A DNA stretch of 47,575 nucleotides from Pseudonocardiales bacterium (GCA_023252195.1 JAHEXI010000008.1:160980-208554), one strand, 5' to 3'. Shown: positions 1-8,638, counted from the stretch's first letter. Made by a program: numbers and translations. Notes: a model not told the origin generated them from the sequence alone.

Positions 1-635
1 TCGAGGAGCACTCCAGACTCAATCATGGTCTGCACTGTGGCGTGGTAGTTCTCGGCAGAGCCGAACGGCTCGGTGGGTCCAGCACAGGGCCATCGCTGTT
101 GTAGCCGCGACCGGAAGCTGGCGTAGCCGGTGTCCTGTCCCTTCCAGAACGGGGAGTTGCCGCTAAGCGCAAGCAGCGTCGGCAACCATCCACCGATGCG
201 GTCCAGCACAGCCACGCCTTCCTCGTCGGAGCCCACCTCCACATGGACATGGCAAGCGCACGTGAGTTGCTGGTCCGCGACCGAACCGAACTTGTCGATG
301 ATCGCCCAGTAACGCGCGTTAGGTGTGACGCTGGGCGCCACCGGTAGTGGGCAGGTTGCCAGGGCGGCCACCTGGGCACCGCTGAATTGAGCTGCCTGAG
401 CGGCTGTTCGCCGCCATCGCCGCAACTCCGACCCCAGTTCCTCCAGCGACGTGCACGGTCGAGTATTCGTCTCGATCTGCTGGCGGGTGAACTCGCCGCA
501 CAGTCCCTCACCGCCCGGCTGTTGGCCGGGAACCACGGCGCGACCGAGAACCGTGCTGGAAACTGCCAGCGCCCGACCGTCTTCCGGATCGACCAGTAGC
601 AGTTCCTCTTCCACGCCGACTTTTCGTGGCTCCAT
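1..635 (-). CDS. Carboxylate-amine ligase (YbdK/GCS2 family), 3' end cut by window
   Basis: Member of the glutamate-cysteine ligase 2 superfamily, which joins a carboxylate to an amine using ATP; the exact substrate cannot be told (glutamate-cysteine ligase activity is weak in many YbdK proteins). The start is ATG at 635, giving M-E-P-R-K followed by VGVEEELLLVDP, the hallmark N-terminal Glu-rich strand of the family, then EFTRQQIETNTRP at about residues 50-62 and a CHVHVEVG segment, the usual central metal/ATP-site strand. About 211 codons are present and the frame is still open at base 1, so roughly the C-terminal 40% lies outside. It is read away from bpa with a 155-nt gap in which I see no gene. 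Confidence 0.88.
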   Translation of the reverse strand, partial: MEPRKVGVEEELLLVDPEDGRALAVSSTVLGRAVVPGQQPGGEGLCGEFTRQQIETNTRPCTSLEELGSELRRWRRTAAQAAQFSGAQVAALATCPLPVAPSVTPNARYWAIIDKFGSVADQQLTCACHVHVEVGSDEEGVAVLDRIGGWLPTLLALSGNSPFWKGQDTGYASFRSRLQQRWPCAGPTEPFGSAENYHATVQTMIESGVLL

Positions 636-790
636 ACCGCCGGATTACCCGCTGACCCCGCGATCATTCCCGCCGGACGATAATTACGGTACCTCCCTTA
701 TCCGGTTGAATGAGGCCTGTGGATGCATTATGTGCACCCCGGCATCATTCATCGAATTCGCGCGGATGGTCCGGTTTCGGGAGTCGACGC

Positions 791-1327
791 TTAGAGGTAT
801 TGGCCGGTGCCGCGGGTTCCGGGTTCGGCCTGCGGCATGCCGGGCTGCATTTCGGGTGGGATCGCGCCGGGAGGTAGGCCGCGGCGCATCTGCTCGAGCT
901 GCATTCGGGCGGCCATCTGCTGGGCGAACAGGGTGGTCTGGATGCCGTGGAACAGGCCCTCCAGCCAGCCGACCAGCTGGGCGTGCGCGACCCGCAGCTC
1001 GGCGTCGCTGGGTGTGGAGTCGTCGCTGAACGGCAACGACAGTCGCTCCAGCTCGTCGCGCAGCTCGGGGGCCAGGCCCTGTTCCAGCTCGCGGATCGAG
1101 GACTGGTGGATCTCCCGGAGCCGGTTGCGGCTGGCGTCGTCCAGCGGCGCGGCCCGCACCTCTTCCAGCAGCTGCTTGATCATGCTGCCGATGCGCATCA
1201 CCTTGGCGGGCTGCTCGACCATGTCGGAGACGTCCGCCCCGCCGCGATGATCATCGACAGTGCCGGCGGCCACCGGTTGGCCGTCCGGCCCGATAATGAT
1301 GATCTGCTGCTCGTGCGGTTCGCTCAT
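791..1327 (-). CDS. bpa: Bacterial proteasome activator Bpa/PafE
   Basis: ATP-independent ring-shaped activator that docks on the 20S proteasome and lets unfolded or heat-shock proteins in. The 178-residue product matches the family length (Mycobacterium about 174), has the helical core (about residues 45-150, rich in Leu/Glu/Arg), and ends in GQYL, the C-terminal motif that inserts into the proteasome alpha-ring pockets. The ATG at 1327 is chosen because the frame upstream of it is only an antisense reading of the neighbouring oxidoreductase. The quinone oxidoreductase gene lies 29 nt upstream on the same strand, so the two may be co-transcribed. The proteasome genes themselves are not in this window. 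Confidence 0.93.
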   Translation of the reverse strand: MSEPHEQQIIIIGPDGQPVAAGTVDDHRGGADVSDMVEQPAKVMRIGSMIKQLLEEVRAAPLDDASRNRLREIHQSSIRELEQGLAPELRDELERLSLPFSDDSTPSDAELRVAHAQLVGWLEGLFHGIQTTLFAQQMAARMQLEQMRRGLPPGAIPPEMQPGMPQAEPGTRGTGQYL

Positions 1328-1356
1328 GACTCCATTGTCCTCCACCCTGAATCCGC

Positions 1357-2331
1357 TCAACAGCGGGTGGTCAACAGGATCTTGCCGACGACGCCGCCGG
1401 CTTCGAGCATCTGATGAGCCTGCGCAGCGTCCGCCAAGGGCAGCGTCGCGTGCACCACGGGGTTGACCCGGCCGTCGCCGAACATCGGCCACGACCGGGC
1501 GACGACGTCGGCGCAAAGGGCAGCTTTTCCGTGCGGACCGGCCACCGGCCGCCCGCGCAACCCGATAGCCGCGACGCTGGCCCGCTTGGGCAGCAGCGCG
1601 CCGAGGTTCAGCTCGGCGCTGGCGCCGCCCTGCAGGCCGATCACCACCAGCCGACCGTCCGGGGCGAGCGCCGCCAGGTTGCGCGATAAGTACTTGGCGC
1701 CCATGTTGTCGAGGATGACGTCGGCGCGCCCGGCGAGCTGCTCGGCGAAGTCCTGCTCGCGGTAGTCGATCAGGATCTGCGCGCCCAGCTCCGCGCAGCG
1801 CGGCAGTCGCGCCGCCGAGGCGGTGGTCGCGACCTGCGCGCCCAGCGCCCGACCGACTTGGATCGCGTGTGTACCGATGCCCCCTGACCCGCCATGGATC
1901 AACAGCAGCTCTCCAGCGGCGAGCCCGGCGTGGCGCACCACCGTCGACCACACCGTGCAGGCCACCTCGGGCACTCCGCCCGCGGTGATCAGATCGACCC
2001 CGGGTGGCAGCGGCATCACCTGCCCGGCCGGTGCGGCCACCCGCTCGGCGTAGCCGCCGCCGGCCAGCAGCGCGCACACCTCGTCGCCCACCGCGAACCC
2101 GGCCACCCCGTCGCCGAGCTCGGCGACCGTGCCGGAGCATTCCAGGCCGAGGATCTCGCTGGCCCCGGGCGGCGGGGGATAGCGTCCTTGCCGTTGCGCG
2201 AGGTCGGCCCGGTTGACTGAGGTCGAGGCGACGTCGATCAGCACCTCGCCGGGCCCGGGCCGGGGATCGGGTTGTTCGGTGAGCTGCAGCACCGCGGGGT
2301 CGCCGAACTCGGTGATCGTGATCGCTCGCAT
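1357..2331 (-). CDS. NAD(P)H quinone oxidoreductase, zinc-free MDR (PIG3-like)
   Basis: Medium-chain dehydrogenase/reductase of the quinone oxidoreductase branch, reducing quinones or enones with NADPH in the cytoplasm. The 324-residue product has the GroES-like N-terminal half (residues 1-120, with SVNRADLAQRQGRYPPPPG, the PIG3-type signature) and a Rossmann half with LLIHGGSGGIGTHAIQ (about 145-160) for NADPH. The cysteines and histidines of zinc-dependent alcohol dehydrogenases are absent, as expected in this branch. The start ATG at 2331 is where homology begins; an open frame continues upstream to 2784 but it runs antisense through the acetyltransferase. It is divergent from the acetyltransferase with only 42 nt between starts, so their promoters must overlap. 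Confidence 0.92.
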   Translation of the reverse strand: MRAITITEFGDPAVLQLTEQPDPRPGPGEVLIDVASTSVNRADLAQRQGRYPPPPGASEILGLECSGTVAELGDGVAGFAVGDEVCALLAGGGYAERVAAPAGQVMPLPPGVDLITAGGVPEVACTVWSTVVRHAGLAAGELLLIHGGSGGIGTHAIQVGRALGAQVATTASAARLPRCAELGAQILIDYREQDFAEQLAGRADVILDNMGAKYLSRNLAALAPDGRLVVIGLQGGASAELNLGALLPKRASVAAIGLRGRPVAGPHGKAALCADVVARSWPMFGDGRVNPVVHATLPLADAAQAHQMLEAGGVVGKILLTTRC

Positions 2332-2373
2332 GGTGCCTGACGGTAGTCGCCGGTAGGTGGCACGGTTGCAGCT

Positions 2374-3009
2374 ATGCTCGAGTCCTGGCCACTGCGGCAT
2401 CTGGTGCTGCGCACTCCCCGTCTGATGCTGCGCCCCGACGACGATGCGGGCCTCTACGAGCTGGCCGCGCTGGCGCTGCGCGGCGTGCACCCGCCGCAGC
2501 AGATGCCCTTCGTCACCCCCTGGACTGACCAGGCACCCGACGACCTCGTGCGCACGTCCATGCAGTATTTCTGGCGCGCGCGTGCGCAGCTGACCGCGTC
2601 GGACTGGAGAGTCCACTTTCTGGTCCGCCACGACGGCCGGGTCATCGGCATCCAAGAGCTGTACGGGAAGGACTTCGCGATCACTCGGGAGGTTTCCACC
2701 GGCTCCTGGCTGGGCATCGCTCATCAGCGGCGCGGCTTCGGCACCGAGATGCGCGCCGCTGTCCTGCTGCTGGCCTTCGACCACCTCAACGCCACCATCG
2801 CGCGCTCCGGGGCGTTCGCTGATAACGCAGCCTCGCTGCGGCTCAGCGAGAAGCTGGGCTACTGCAGCGACGGCGCCAACACCTTCGCCAGGCGTGGCAC
2901 GGCAGCCACCGAGATCCGGCTCGTACTGGAGCCGTCACGCTTTGTCCGTCCGGAATGGACACTGCAGGTGGACGGGCTGGACGGCTGCCGGCAGATGCTG
3001 GCCGTGTAG
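2374..3009 (+). CDS. GNAT-family N-acetyltransferase (RimJ/RimL-like)
   Basis: Transfers an acetyl group from acetyl-CoA to an amine on an unknown target, probably a protein N-terminus or a small molecule. The 211-residue product shows the RimJ/L layout: LRTPRLMLRP near residues 12-21, a central beta strand with VIGIQEL, and the acetyl-CoA loop QRRGFGTEMR at about 118-127 followed by the N-x-ASLRLSEKLGY helix that closes the fold. The start ATG at 2374 is the first in frame and leaves a 42-nt divergent promoter region shared with the quinone oxidoreductase gene. Confidence 0.87.
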   Translation: MLESWPLRHLVLRTPRLMLRPDDDAGLYELAALALRGVHPPQQMPFVTPWTDQAPDDLVRTSMQYFWRARAQLTASDWRVHFLVRHDGRVIGIQELYGKDFAITREVSTGSWLGIAHQRRGFGTEMRAAVLLLAFDHLNATIARSGAFADNAASLRLSEKLGYCSDGANTFARRGTAATEIRLVLEPSRFVRPEWTLQVDGLDGCRQMLAV

Positions 3010-3106
3010 GTGAGAAGGACCTACGACCACCACCCGCGACACCGCCGCAGGCAACAGCCATTGACGGTGCCGCGGCCACCTACCTACAGCAAACCAACCG
3101 GGGAAC

Positions 3107-3331
3107 TCACGGGGCAGGGAGAGGGAGAGTTGGTACGGGAGTGGTAGTGGGCGGGGGCTCTGGCTGATCTGAGCCCAGTCCCTGGGCCGAACCGCCGCCC
3201 GAACCGTCCGGCTGGGCCATAGCAGGACTAGCCGTCATTACCTCCACACCTGCAACGCCCGATGTCGTCGTTAACACAAGAAGGGACAAGGTCGCTGCCC
3301 TGATCAGCTTACGTGCCGTGCTCTGCTCCAT
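3107..3331 (-). CDS. Small exported protein with Gly/Pro-rich tail, unknown function
   Basis: A 74-residue product with a clear Sec signal: basic n-region (ARKLIRAA), hydrophobic stretch (TLSLLVLTTTSGVAG), and a likely signal peptidase I site at AMA before QPD around residue 40. The mature part is about 35 residues of Gly, Ser, Pro and Thr with PPPTTTPVPTLPLP at the end and no cysteine. A good Shine-Dalgarno (AAGGAG) sits 5 nt before the ATG, which is why I call it a gene despite its size. It lies downstream of the STAS gene on the same strand (183-nt gap) and converges with the acetyltransferase gene. No function is recognised. Confidence 0.65.
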   Translation of the reverse strand: MEQSTARKLIRAATLSLLVLTTTSGVAGVEVMTASPAMAQPDGSGGGSAQGLGSDQPEPPPTTTPVPTLPLPAP

Positions 3332-3514
3332 GGTTACTCCTTATGGTCGTGTGATCTGGTCGGTCATTGCGCGTTGCTGGCGGCGTCTAGCTCGCCAACT
3401 GCTGACTGCGCCGGCCTGGTAGCTGCGCTCCTTTGCCGATCGGGACGCACCGCGGTCGGCTATGCTCCGAGACGCCAATGTGATCATCGCGCGCGGGAGT
3501 TCCCCCCGTTACGG

Positions 3515-3898
3515 CTATGAGCTGACGCCGTGGGGTACGTTGTCGGTGAATGTGAAGTGCTTCCGCAGTCCGGTGGTCTCCAGTGCCCAGTTTGCGGTCT
3601 GGGAATTGCACGCCAACCGCAAGTCGCGGCCTTCCCGAGTCGCAAATTCGTTCGCCTCGAACAGCGCGCGCAAACCTGCGGAAGACAAAAACCGCACACC
3701 ATTAAGGTTCACCACCACGACTCGGGCAACGATCAGCTGCGCAGTCACAAAAGCGGCGAGTTCTGGCGCAGTCAGCGCGTCGATCTCGCCCACCGCGGTG
3801 ACCACACGAGCATCGGCACCGTGCTCGGCCACCTGTAGATCCAGGATGTCGGATGACAACGGTCCCGCCCTGCTCAGCGTGCCAGGTAGTAACGCCAT
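3515..3898 (-). CDS. STAS-domain anti-sigma factor antagonist
   Basis: SpoIIAA/RsbV-like protein that, when unphosphorylated, is expected to bind an anti-sigma kinase and free a sigma factor. The 127-residue product has the STAS core: VVTAVGEIDALTAPEL (33-47), VVVNLNGVRFLSSAGL (61-76) with the phosphorylatable serines at 72/73, and a C-terminal helix. The ATG at 3898 is supported by AGGGAG 6 nt upstream. No RsbW-type kinase or sigma factor gene lies next to it, so its partner is encoded elsewhere. A 10-bp stem-loop lies about 40 nt upstream. Confidence 0.9.
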   Translation of the reverse strand: MALLPGTLSRAGPLSSDILDLQVAEHGADARVVTAVGEIDALTAPELAAFVTAQLIVARVVVVNLNGVRFLSSAGLRALFEANEFATREGRDLRLACNSQTANWALETTGLRKHFTFTDNVPHGVSS

Positions 3899-3935
3899 CT
3901 CAATCTCCCTTCTGCAACTTCGGTGGAGCCCCGGC

Positions 3936-3970
3936 GGGACGCCGGATCTGCCCTGACGGACCGGCGTCCC
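3936..3970. promoter_or_regulatory. Stem-loop upstream of the STAS gene
   Basis: Perfect 10-bp arms GGGACGCCGG (3936-3945) and CCGGCGTCCC (3961-3970) with a 15-nt loop. It lies 38 nt before the STAS start on the upstream side, so it could be in the leader RNA or act as a protein site. From 3971 to 4314 I see no gene; an open frame on the minus strand there has no start support and no family resemblance. Confidence 0.4.
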
Positions 3971-4314
3971 ACGGGAAGCTCAGGGATCGCTGGTAGCACT
4001 CAGTTACCCGGCCTCACCTGACAGTAAACATCGCTTCTCCAGCGGAGAGCCTGATTCGCCGCCAGGCCTATAGCCGCAGCCTGTGGAGCCATGATCTTTT
4101 GGTGATGCGTACTGGGGGTGGCGTCGATGCGGCTGCTGGGGGACGGACGCCAAAAATGGGGCCCTTCCGGGCCGTGAAGGACCGGAGCGGATCAGGTCCA
4201 GGCACGTAGCACCAGTGCGTACCCGATACAGTCCGCCGTCGGGCGGTGAGCCCGATCAACCTCTCGCCGAAACACTCGGTCGGCCCAGGTGAGTGCAAGC
4301 AGCAGTTTTTCGCC

Positions 4315-4372
4315 GTGAACTCGACACCACGCACGTTTGCATCGAACGAAACGTCGGTGGCGTCGAGTTCAC
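4315..4372. terminator. Long hairpin downstream of leuS, copy 1 of a dispersed repeat
   Basis: 24-nt arms at 4315-4338 and 4349-4372 with three mismatches and a 10-nt loop; the arm begins GTGAACTCGACACCAC. It starts 20 nt after the leuS stop codon, where a terminator is expected. A clearly related hairpin sits at 41694-41758, also at gene 3' ends. Confidence 0.65.
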
Positions 4373-4391
4373 GACATCGCCCCGCCGAGGA

Positions 4392-6857
4392 TTACTTGAC
4401 GACCACGTTCACGAGCCGGCCGGGGACTACGATCACCTTGCGGATGGTGCTGCCATTCTGCGCTGTACGTACGACGTCGCTGTCGAGTGCTGCCTGCTTG
4501 ATGGCATCTTCTGGCGCGTCCGACGCAACCACCAGTTTGCCGCGGTTCTTTGCATTGATCTGCAAGGCCAGCTCGACGGTATCGAGATGCAGCCATGCCT
4601 CATCGGCGACCGGCCACGGCTGCTTCCACACCTGGTTGCCGGTCAACTGGTGGTACACCTCACTGGCGACATGCGGCGCGAAGGGCAGCAGCAGGGAGGC
4701 GATCGTTTGTACGGCCTCGGCCAGGGTCTCCCGCTTGATGCCGTTCTGCGCGGCGAGGATGCAGCTGTTGTTCAGCTTCATCAGCGCCGCGATCGCGGTG
4801 TTGAACGCGAAGCTGCCACCGGACATGTCCTCGGTGACTTTCTTGATGGTGGCGTGCATTTCGCGCCGCAGGTCGTCCTCACGCGCTTGATCAAGCGCGG
4901 TGCCGAGGATGGCATCGTGGCTGCCGGCTAGGTCGAAGGCAACTCGCCACAGTCGCCGGAGAAAGCGATAGACGCCTTCCACGCCCTCGTCGGACCAGTC
5001 TCCGCCGGCTTCGGGCGGTCCCATGAACAGGACGTAGCAGCGGACCGCGTCGACGCCGTACTGGTCGATAAGCGTACTTGGAGAGACGACGTTGCCCTTC
5101 GACTTCGACATCTTGGCGCCGTCTTTGGTGATCATGCCTTGGGTGAACAGCCGCTGGAATGGTTCCTGCATCGATAGGCACCCGAGATCGCTCAGCGCCT
5201 TACACAGAAAACGGGAGTACAGCAGGTGCAAGATGGCGTGCTCGATACCGCCGATGTATTGGTCGACCGGCATCCAGGTGGTAACGGCCTGCTCACTCCA
5301 CGGCGCCTGCGTATTGTGCGGGTCGCAGTATCGGAGGTAGTACCAGGAGGAGTCGACGAAGGTGTCCATGGTGTCGGTCTCGCGCTTGGCCGGCCCGGCA
5401 CACTGCGGGCAACGGGTCTGGACCCAGTCGATTGCCGCGGCCAGCGGGGACTTGCCCTTCGGCGCGTAGTCCTCAACATCGGGCAGCAGTACCGGCAATT
5501 GGTCTTCGGGTACCGGCACCAAACCGCACGACTCGCAATACACCATCGGAATGGGACAACCCCAGTACCGCTGGCGCGACACCAGCCAGTCACGCAAGCG
5601 GTAGCTGATCGAGGCCTCGCCCGCACCGCGCTCGGCGAGCGCAGCGACGATCCGTCGGGACGCGTGCGCTGACTCCAGACCGTCGAACTCGCCGGAGTTC
5701 GTCGTCACACCCTTGGCCACGAACGGCAGCTCGTCCGTTGAGCCGGCTGCCGACCCGATGACCTGGCGGATCTCGAAACCCAGCGTCTGAGCTGCGGCAT
5801 AGTCGCGCTCATCGTGGGCCGGTACGCCCATCACGGCGCCGGTGCCGTACTCCATCAGCACGTAGTCGGCCACCACGATCGGCACCTTGGCGCCGCTGAG
5901 CGGATGGACGGCGTGCCGGCCGGTGAGGATGCCGGTCTTGACCCGATCGCCACCGCGGTCGGCGTGACTTTCTCGGCGGGCCTGATTGGCGTACTCCTGG
6001 ATCGCCGGCTGCGCTGGTGTCCCGGCGATCAACCGGTGCAGCTCGGGGTGCTCCGGCGAGATGGCCAGGAACGTCACGCCGAACAGCGTGTCCGGTCTGG
6101 TGGTGAAGACCTCGATATCGAAGTCGACCTCGGCGCAGTGGAAGGTGACGCTGGCGCCCTCTGAGCGACCGATCCAGTTGCGCTGCATGGTCTTGACGTG
6201 CGCAGGCCACTCCACAGCGTCGAGATCGGCTAGCAGTCGGTCCGCGTAGTCGGTGATCTTGAAGAACCACTGCTCCAGATTCTTGGACTCGACCAACGTG
6301 CCGCAGCGCTCACAGCGTCCGTCGACGACCTGCTCGTTGGCCAGCACAGTCGCGTCCTTGGGACACCAGTTGACCGCGGACCGCTTCCGGTAGGCCAGCC
6401 CCGTCTTGTAGAGCTGCAGGAAGATCCACTGCGTCCAGCGGTAGTAGCTAGGTTCGTGGGTGCTGATCTCCCGCGTCCAGTCGATCGAAATGCCCCACTG
6501 CTTGAACTGCTCACGGAAAGACGCGATCGACTCATCGGTCGACACCCGGGGATGCTTGCCGGTACGGATGGCATGATTCTCCGCGGGCAGCCCGAAGGCG
6601 TCAAAACCCATCGGGTGGAGCACCCGCTTGCCCTGCCTACGCATGAAATGCGCGATGGCGTCGCCGACGGCGTAGTTCTTGAGGTGGCCGACGTGGGGTT
6701 CACCGCTGGTGTAGGGAAGCATTTCCAGGACATAGACCGAGTTCGCTGCGTCGGCGTTGTTGTCCACTACCCAGGACTGCTCTTTATCCCACACCTGTGT
6801 CCAGTACGCATCAATAGCGTGCGGATCGAATTCTTGCGGTGTGTCCGTCGTCGCCAT
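4392..6857 (-). CDS. leuS: Leucyl-tRNA synthetase, short bacterial type
   Basis: Class I synthetase that charges tRNA-Leu. The 821-residue product has HVGH at 55-58 (HIGH motif), the Zn-type CPKDAT...CERCG segment, the CP1 editing domain with TTRPDTLFG and GTGAVMGVPAHDERDY, a second CESCG...CPQC zinc segment, ETDTMDTFVDSSWYYLRYC before the core resumes, and KMSKS at 582-586, then the anticodon-binding and C-terminal domain ending VNVVVK. It is complete. It lacks the long insertions that bring mycobacterial and streptomycete LeuRS to about 950-970 residues, and its GEPHVGHLKNY catalytic segment differs from the actinobacterial GEGLHVGHPLGY form. The 5' region is a 101-nt gap shared with the lactate monooxygenase gene. 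Confidence 0.95.
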   Translation of the reverse strand: MATTDTPQEFDPHAIDAYWTQVWDKEQSWVVDNNADAANSVYVLEMLPYTSGEPHVGHLKNYAVGDAIAHFMRRQGKRVLHPMGFDAFGLPAENHAIRTGKHPRVSTDESIASFREQFKQWGISIDWTREISTHEPSYYRWTQWIFLQLYKTGLAYRKRSAVNWCPKDATVLANEQVVDGRCERCGTLVESKNLEQWFFKITDYADRLLADLDAVEWPAHVKTMQRNWIGRSEGASVTFHCAEVDFDIEVFTTRPDTLFGVTFLAISPEHPELHRLIAGTPAQPAIQEYANQARRESHADRGGDRVKTGILTGRHAVHPLSGAKVPIVVADYVLMEYGTGAVMGVPAHDERDYAAAQTLGFEIRQVIGSAAGSTDELPFVAKGVTTNSGEFDGLESAHASRRIVAALAERGAGEASISYRLRDWLVSRQRYWGCPIPMVYCESCGLVPVPEDQLPVLLPDVEDYAPKGKSPLAAAIDWVQTRCPQCAGPAKRETDTMDTFVDSSWYYLRYCDPHNTQAPWSEQAVTTWMPVDQYIGGIEHAILHLLYSRFLCKALSDLGCLSMQEPFQRLFTQGMITKDGAKMSKSKGNVVSPSTLIDQYGVDAVRCYVLFMGPPEAGGDWSDEGVEGVYRFLRRLWRVAFDLAGSHDAILGTALDQAREDDLRREMHATIKKVTEDMSGGSFAFNTAIAALMKLNNSCILAAQNGIKRETLAEAVQTIASLLLPFAPHVASEVYHQLTGNQVWKQPWPVADEAWLHLDTVELALQINAKNRGKLVVASDAPEDAIKQAALDSDVVRTAQNGSTIRKVIVVPGRLVNVVVK

Positions 6858-6918
6858 CAGTACTCTCAGCTTCCTCTGGCTTTCTTATGTCAGTCCACTT
6901 AGTGTAGTCGCGCCAAAG

Positions 6919-6944
6919 CGGTGGCCCTGGCTGGGGGGCCACCG
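6919..6944. promoter_or_regulatory. Short hairpin in the leuS / lactate monooxygenase intergenic region
   Basis: Arms CGGTGGCC (6919-6926) and GGCCACCG (6937-6944), perfect 8 bp with a G-rich 10-nt loop, ending 14 nt before the monooxygenase ATG. It could mask the ribosome site of that gene or be an operator; no Shine-Dalgarno is obvious otherwise. Confidence 0.3.
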
Positions 6945-6958
6945 TATATCGTCCCGGT

Positions 6959-8137
6959 ATGGCGCATTTCGGTGACCTGGCGAACGAGATCTACTCCGGT
7001 GGCCTCACCGGGCAGCGGCCGGAGCTGCCGATGACCGCCGACGGGGTGGAGGTCGCGGCGCGGGAGGTGTTGCCGGCTGAGGCGTTCAGCTATGTCGCCG
7101 GTGGGGCATCCACTGAGCGCACCATCGCCGCCAACCGTGCGGCGTTCGCCCGGTGGCGGATCGTGCCACGGATGCTGCGCGGTGTCATCGAACGCGATCT
7201 ATCCACCACGGTGGTGGGCACGCCGATGGCGGCGCCGGTGCTCACCGCACCGGTCGGGGTGCTCGGCCTCGTGCACCCCGATGCTGATCTCGCCGTCGCT
7301 CGCGCGGCCGCCGCACTGGGACTGGTCAGCGTGCTGTCCACTGCGGCGTCGACCACGTTGGAGGACGTCGCGGCGGCGGCGCCGGCGGCGGCCCGCTGGT
7401 TTCAGCTGTACTGGCCGCGGGATCCGCAGCTGGCCGAGTCGCTGGTCCGCCGCGCCGAGATGGCCGGTTACCAGGCCATTGTGGTCACCGTCGACACCTG
7501 GTCGTTGGGTTGGCGACCACGTGATCTGGCGCTGGCGCACATGCCGTTCGTGCAGGCCAAGGGCATCGCGAACTATCTGGCCGATCCGGTGTTCCGGGCC
7601 CGGCTCGACGCGCCACCCGAGGAGTCGGCGCAGGCCATGCAGATGGCGGTGCGCGCTTGGGCGGAGGTGTTCGGCAATCCGGCCCTGAGCTGGTCGGATC
7701 TGGCGCTGTTGCGCCAGTGGACCCGGTTGCCGGTGCTGATCAAGGGGATCTGCCACCCCGACGACGCCCGGACCGCGCTCGATCACGGCGTCGACGCCCT
7801 GGTGGTGTCCAATCACGGCGGCCGGCAGGTCGATGGGGCCCGGGCGGCGCTGGACTGCCTGCCCGACGTGGTAGCCGCCGTCGACGGGCGGGCCCCGGTG
7901 CTGCTGGACTCCGGGATCCGCTGCGGCGCCGACGTCCTGATCGCGCTGGCGTTGGGTGCGCAGGCCGTGCTGCTCGGGCGACCGTGGGTGTACGGGCTCG
8001 GGTTGGCCGGGCAGAGCGGGGTGGCCCACGTGCTGCGAGCCCTGCTTGCTGATTTTGATCTCACCCTGGCGCTGGCCGGTTACGCCAGTCCCGCGGAATT
8101 GGGCGCGCACAGCGTCGTCCGGGACGTGATCGGTTAG
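6959..8137 (+). CDS. Lactate 2-monooxygenase-like FMN-dependent alpha-hydroxy acid oxidase
   Basis: Member of the FMN-linked alpha-hydroxy acid oxidase family; the 392-residue length and N-terminal FGDLANEIY / FSYVAGGA.TERT segments match lactate 2-monooxygenase (394 residues in Mycobacterium), which turns lactate into acetate, CO2 and water. Catalytic features are visible: Y45, K262 in VLIKGI, and H286/R289 in SNHGGRQVDG, followed by the FMN phosphate loop LDSGIRCGADV and LLGRPWVYGL. The substrate could be another 2-hydroxy acid. A MarR regulator follows after 9 nt, probably in one transcript. Confidence 0.88.
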   Translation: MAHFGDLANEIYSGGLTGQRPELPMTADGVEVAAREVLPAEAFSYVAGGASTERTIAANRAAFARWRIVPRMLRGVIERDLSTTVVGTPMAAPVLTAPVGVLGLVHPDADLAVARAAAALGLVSVLSTAASTTLEDVAAAAPAAARWFQLYWPRDPQLAESLVRRAEMAGYQAIVVTVDTWSLGWRPRDLALAHMPFVQAKGIANYLADPVFRARLDAPPEESAQAMQMAVRAWAEVFGNPALSWSDLALLRQWTRLPVLIKGICHPDDARTALDHGVDALVVSNHGGRQVDGARAALDCLPDVVAAVDGRAPVLLDSGIRCGADVLIALALGAQAVLLGRPWVYGLGLAGQSGVAHVLRALLADFDLTLALAGYASPAELGAHSVVRDVIG

Positions 8138-8146
8138 CCTGCCTGG

Positions 8147-8638
8147 GTGGACGGGGAGCCGTGTTGGCTCGATGCCGAGGAGATGCGCGCGTGGCGCGCG
8201 TACGTGGTCGGCAAAGCGGTGCTCGATGCACAGCTCAACCGCGACTTGCAGGAATGTCACCAGCTGGCCTTGGGGGATTACGAACTGCTCGTCCGGCTGT
8301 CCGAGGCGCCCTGCGGACAAGCCCGGATGAGCACGCTGGCCGACCAGGTCGCCTCGTCCAAGAGCCGGATCTCCCATCAGATCAGTCGGATGGAGAAAGC
8401 CGGGCTGGTGCGCCGTCAGGAGTGCCCGGGGGACCGGCGGGGAGTGTTCGCGGTGCTCACGCCGCACGGTGCGAACGTCCTGCGCAGTGCGGCTCCCACG
8501 CATGTTCGAGGCGTTCGCGACAACCTGGTCGATCTGCTGTCCGCCCAGGAACGACTTGTGCTGACCGAGGTCTTCGAGCGGGTGCACCGGCACCTGCGCA
8601 AGCCTGCTGTCGGTAACCAACCTGATCCGGACTGTTAG
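8147..8638 (+). CDS. MarR-family transcriptional regulator
   Basis: Winged-helix dimeric repressor of 163 residues. The DNA-binding helix is in ADQVASSKSRISHQISRMEKAGLVRRQ (about residues 66-90), followed by the wing with ECPGDRRGVFAVLT, both typical of MarR. The GTG at 8147 is used because it lies 9 nt after the monooxygenase stop and the first recognisable helix follows closely. Its placement suggests it controls the lactate monooxygenase gene or is induced with it. Ligand unknown. Confidence 0.88.
   Translation: MDGEPCWLDAEEMRAWRAYVVGKAVLDAQLNRDLQECHQLALGDYELLVRLSEAPCGQARMSTLADQVASSKSRISHQISRMEKAGLVRRQECPGDRRGVFAVLTPHGANVLRSAAPTHVRGVRDNLVDLLSAQERLVLTEVFERVHRHLRKPAVGNQPDPDC

Noticed and set aside
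23-667. Long minus-strand frame of 214 codons at the window start
   Set aside because: It is the out-of-frame shadow of the carboxylate-amine ligase, whose true frame starts at 635 and runs off the window edge.
1328-2140. N-terminal extension of the bpa frame to 449 residues
   Set aside because: The extra part is Arg/Gly-rich shadow of the quinone oxidoreductase; Bpa homology starts at ATG 1327.
6858-6958. T-box or other riboswitch before leuS
   Set aside because: The gap is only about 100 nt, shared with a divergent gene, with no T-box sequence or specifier loop.
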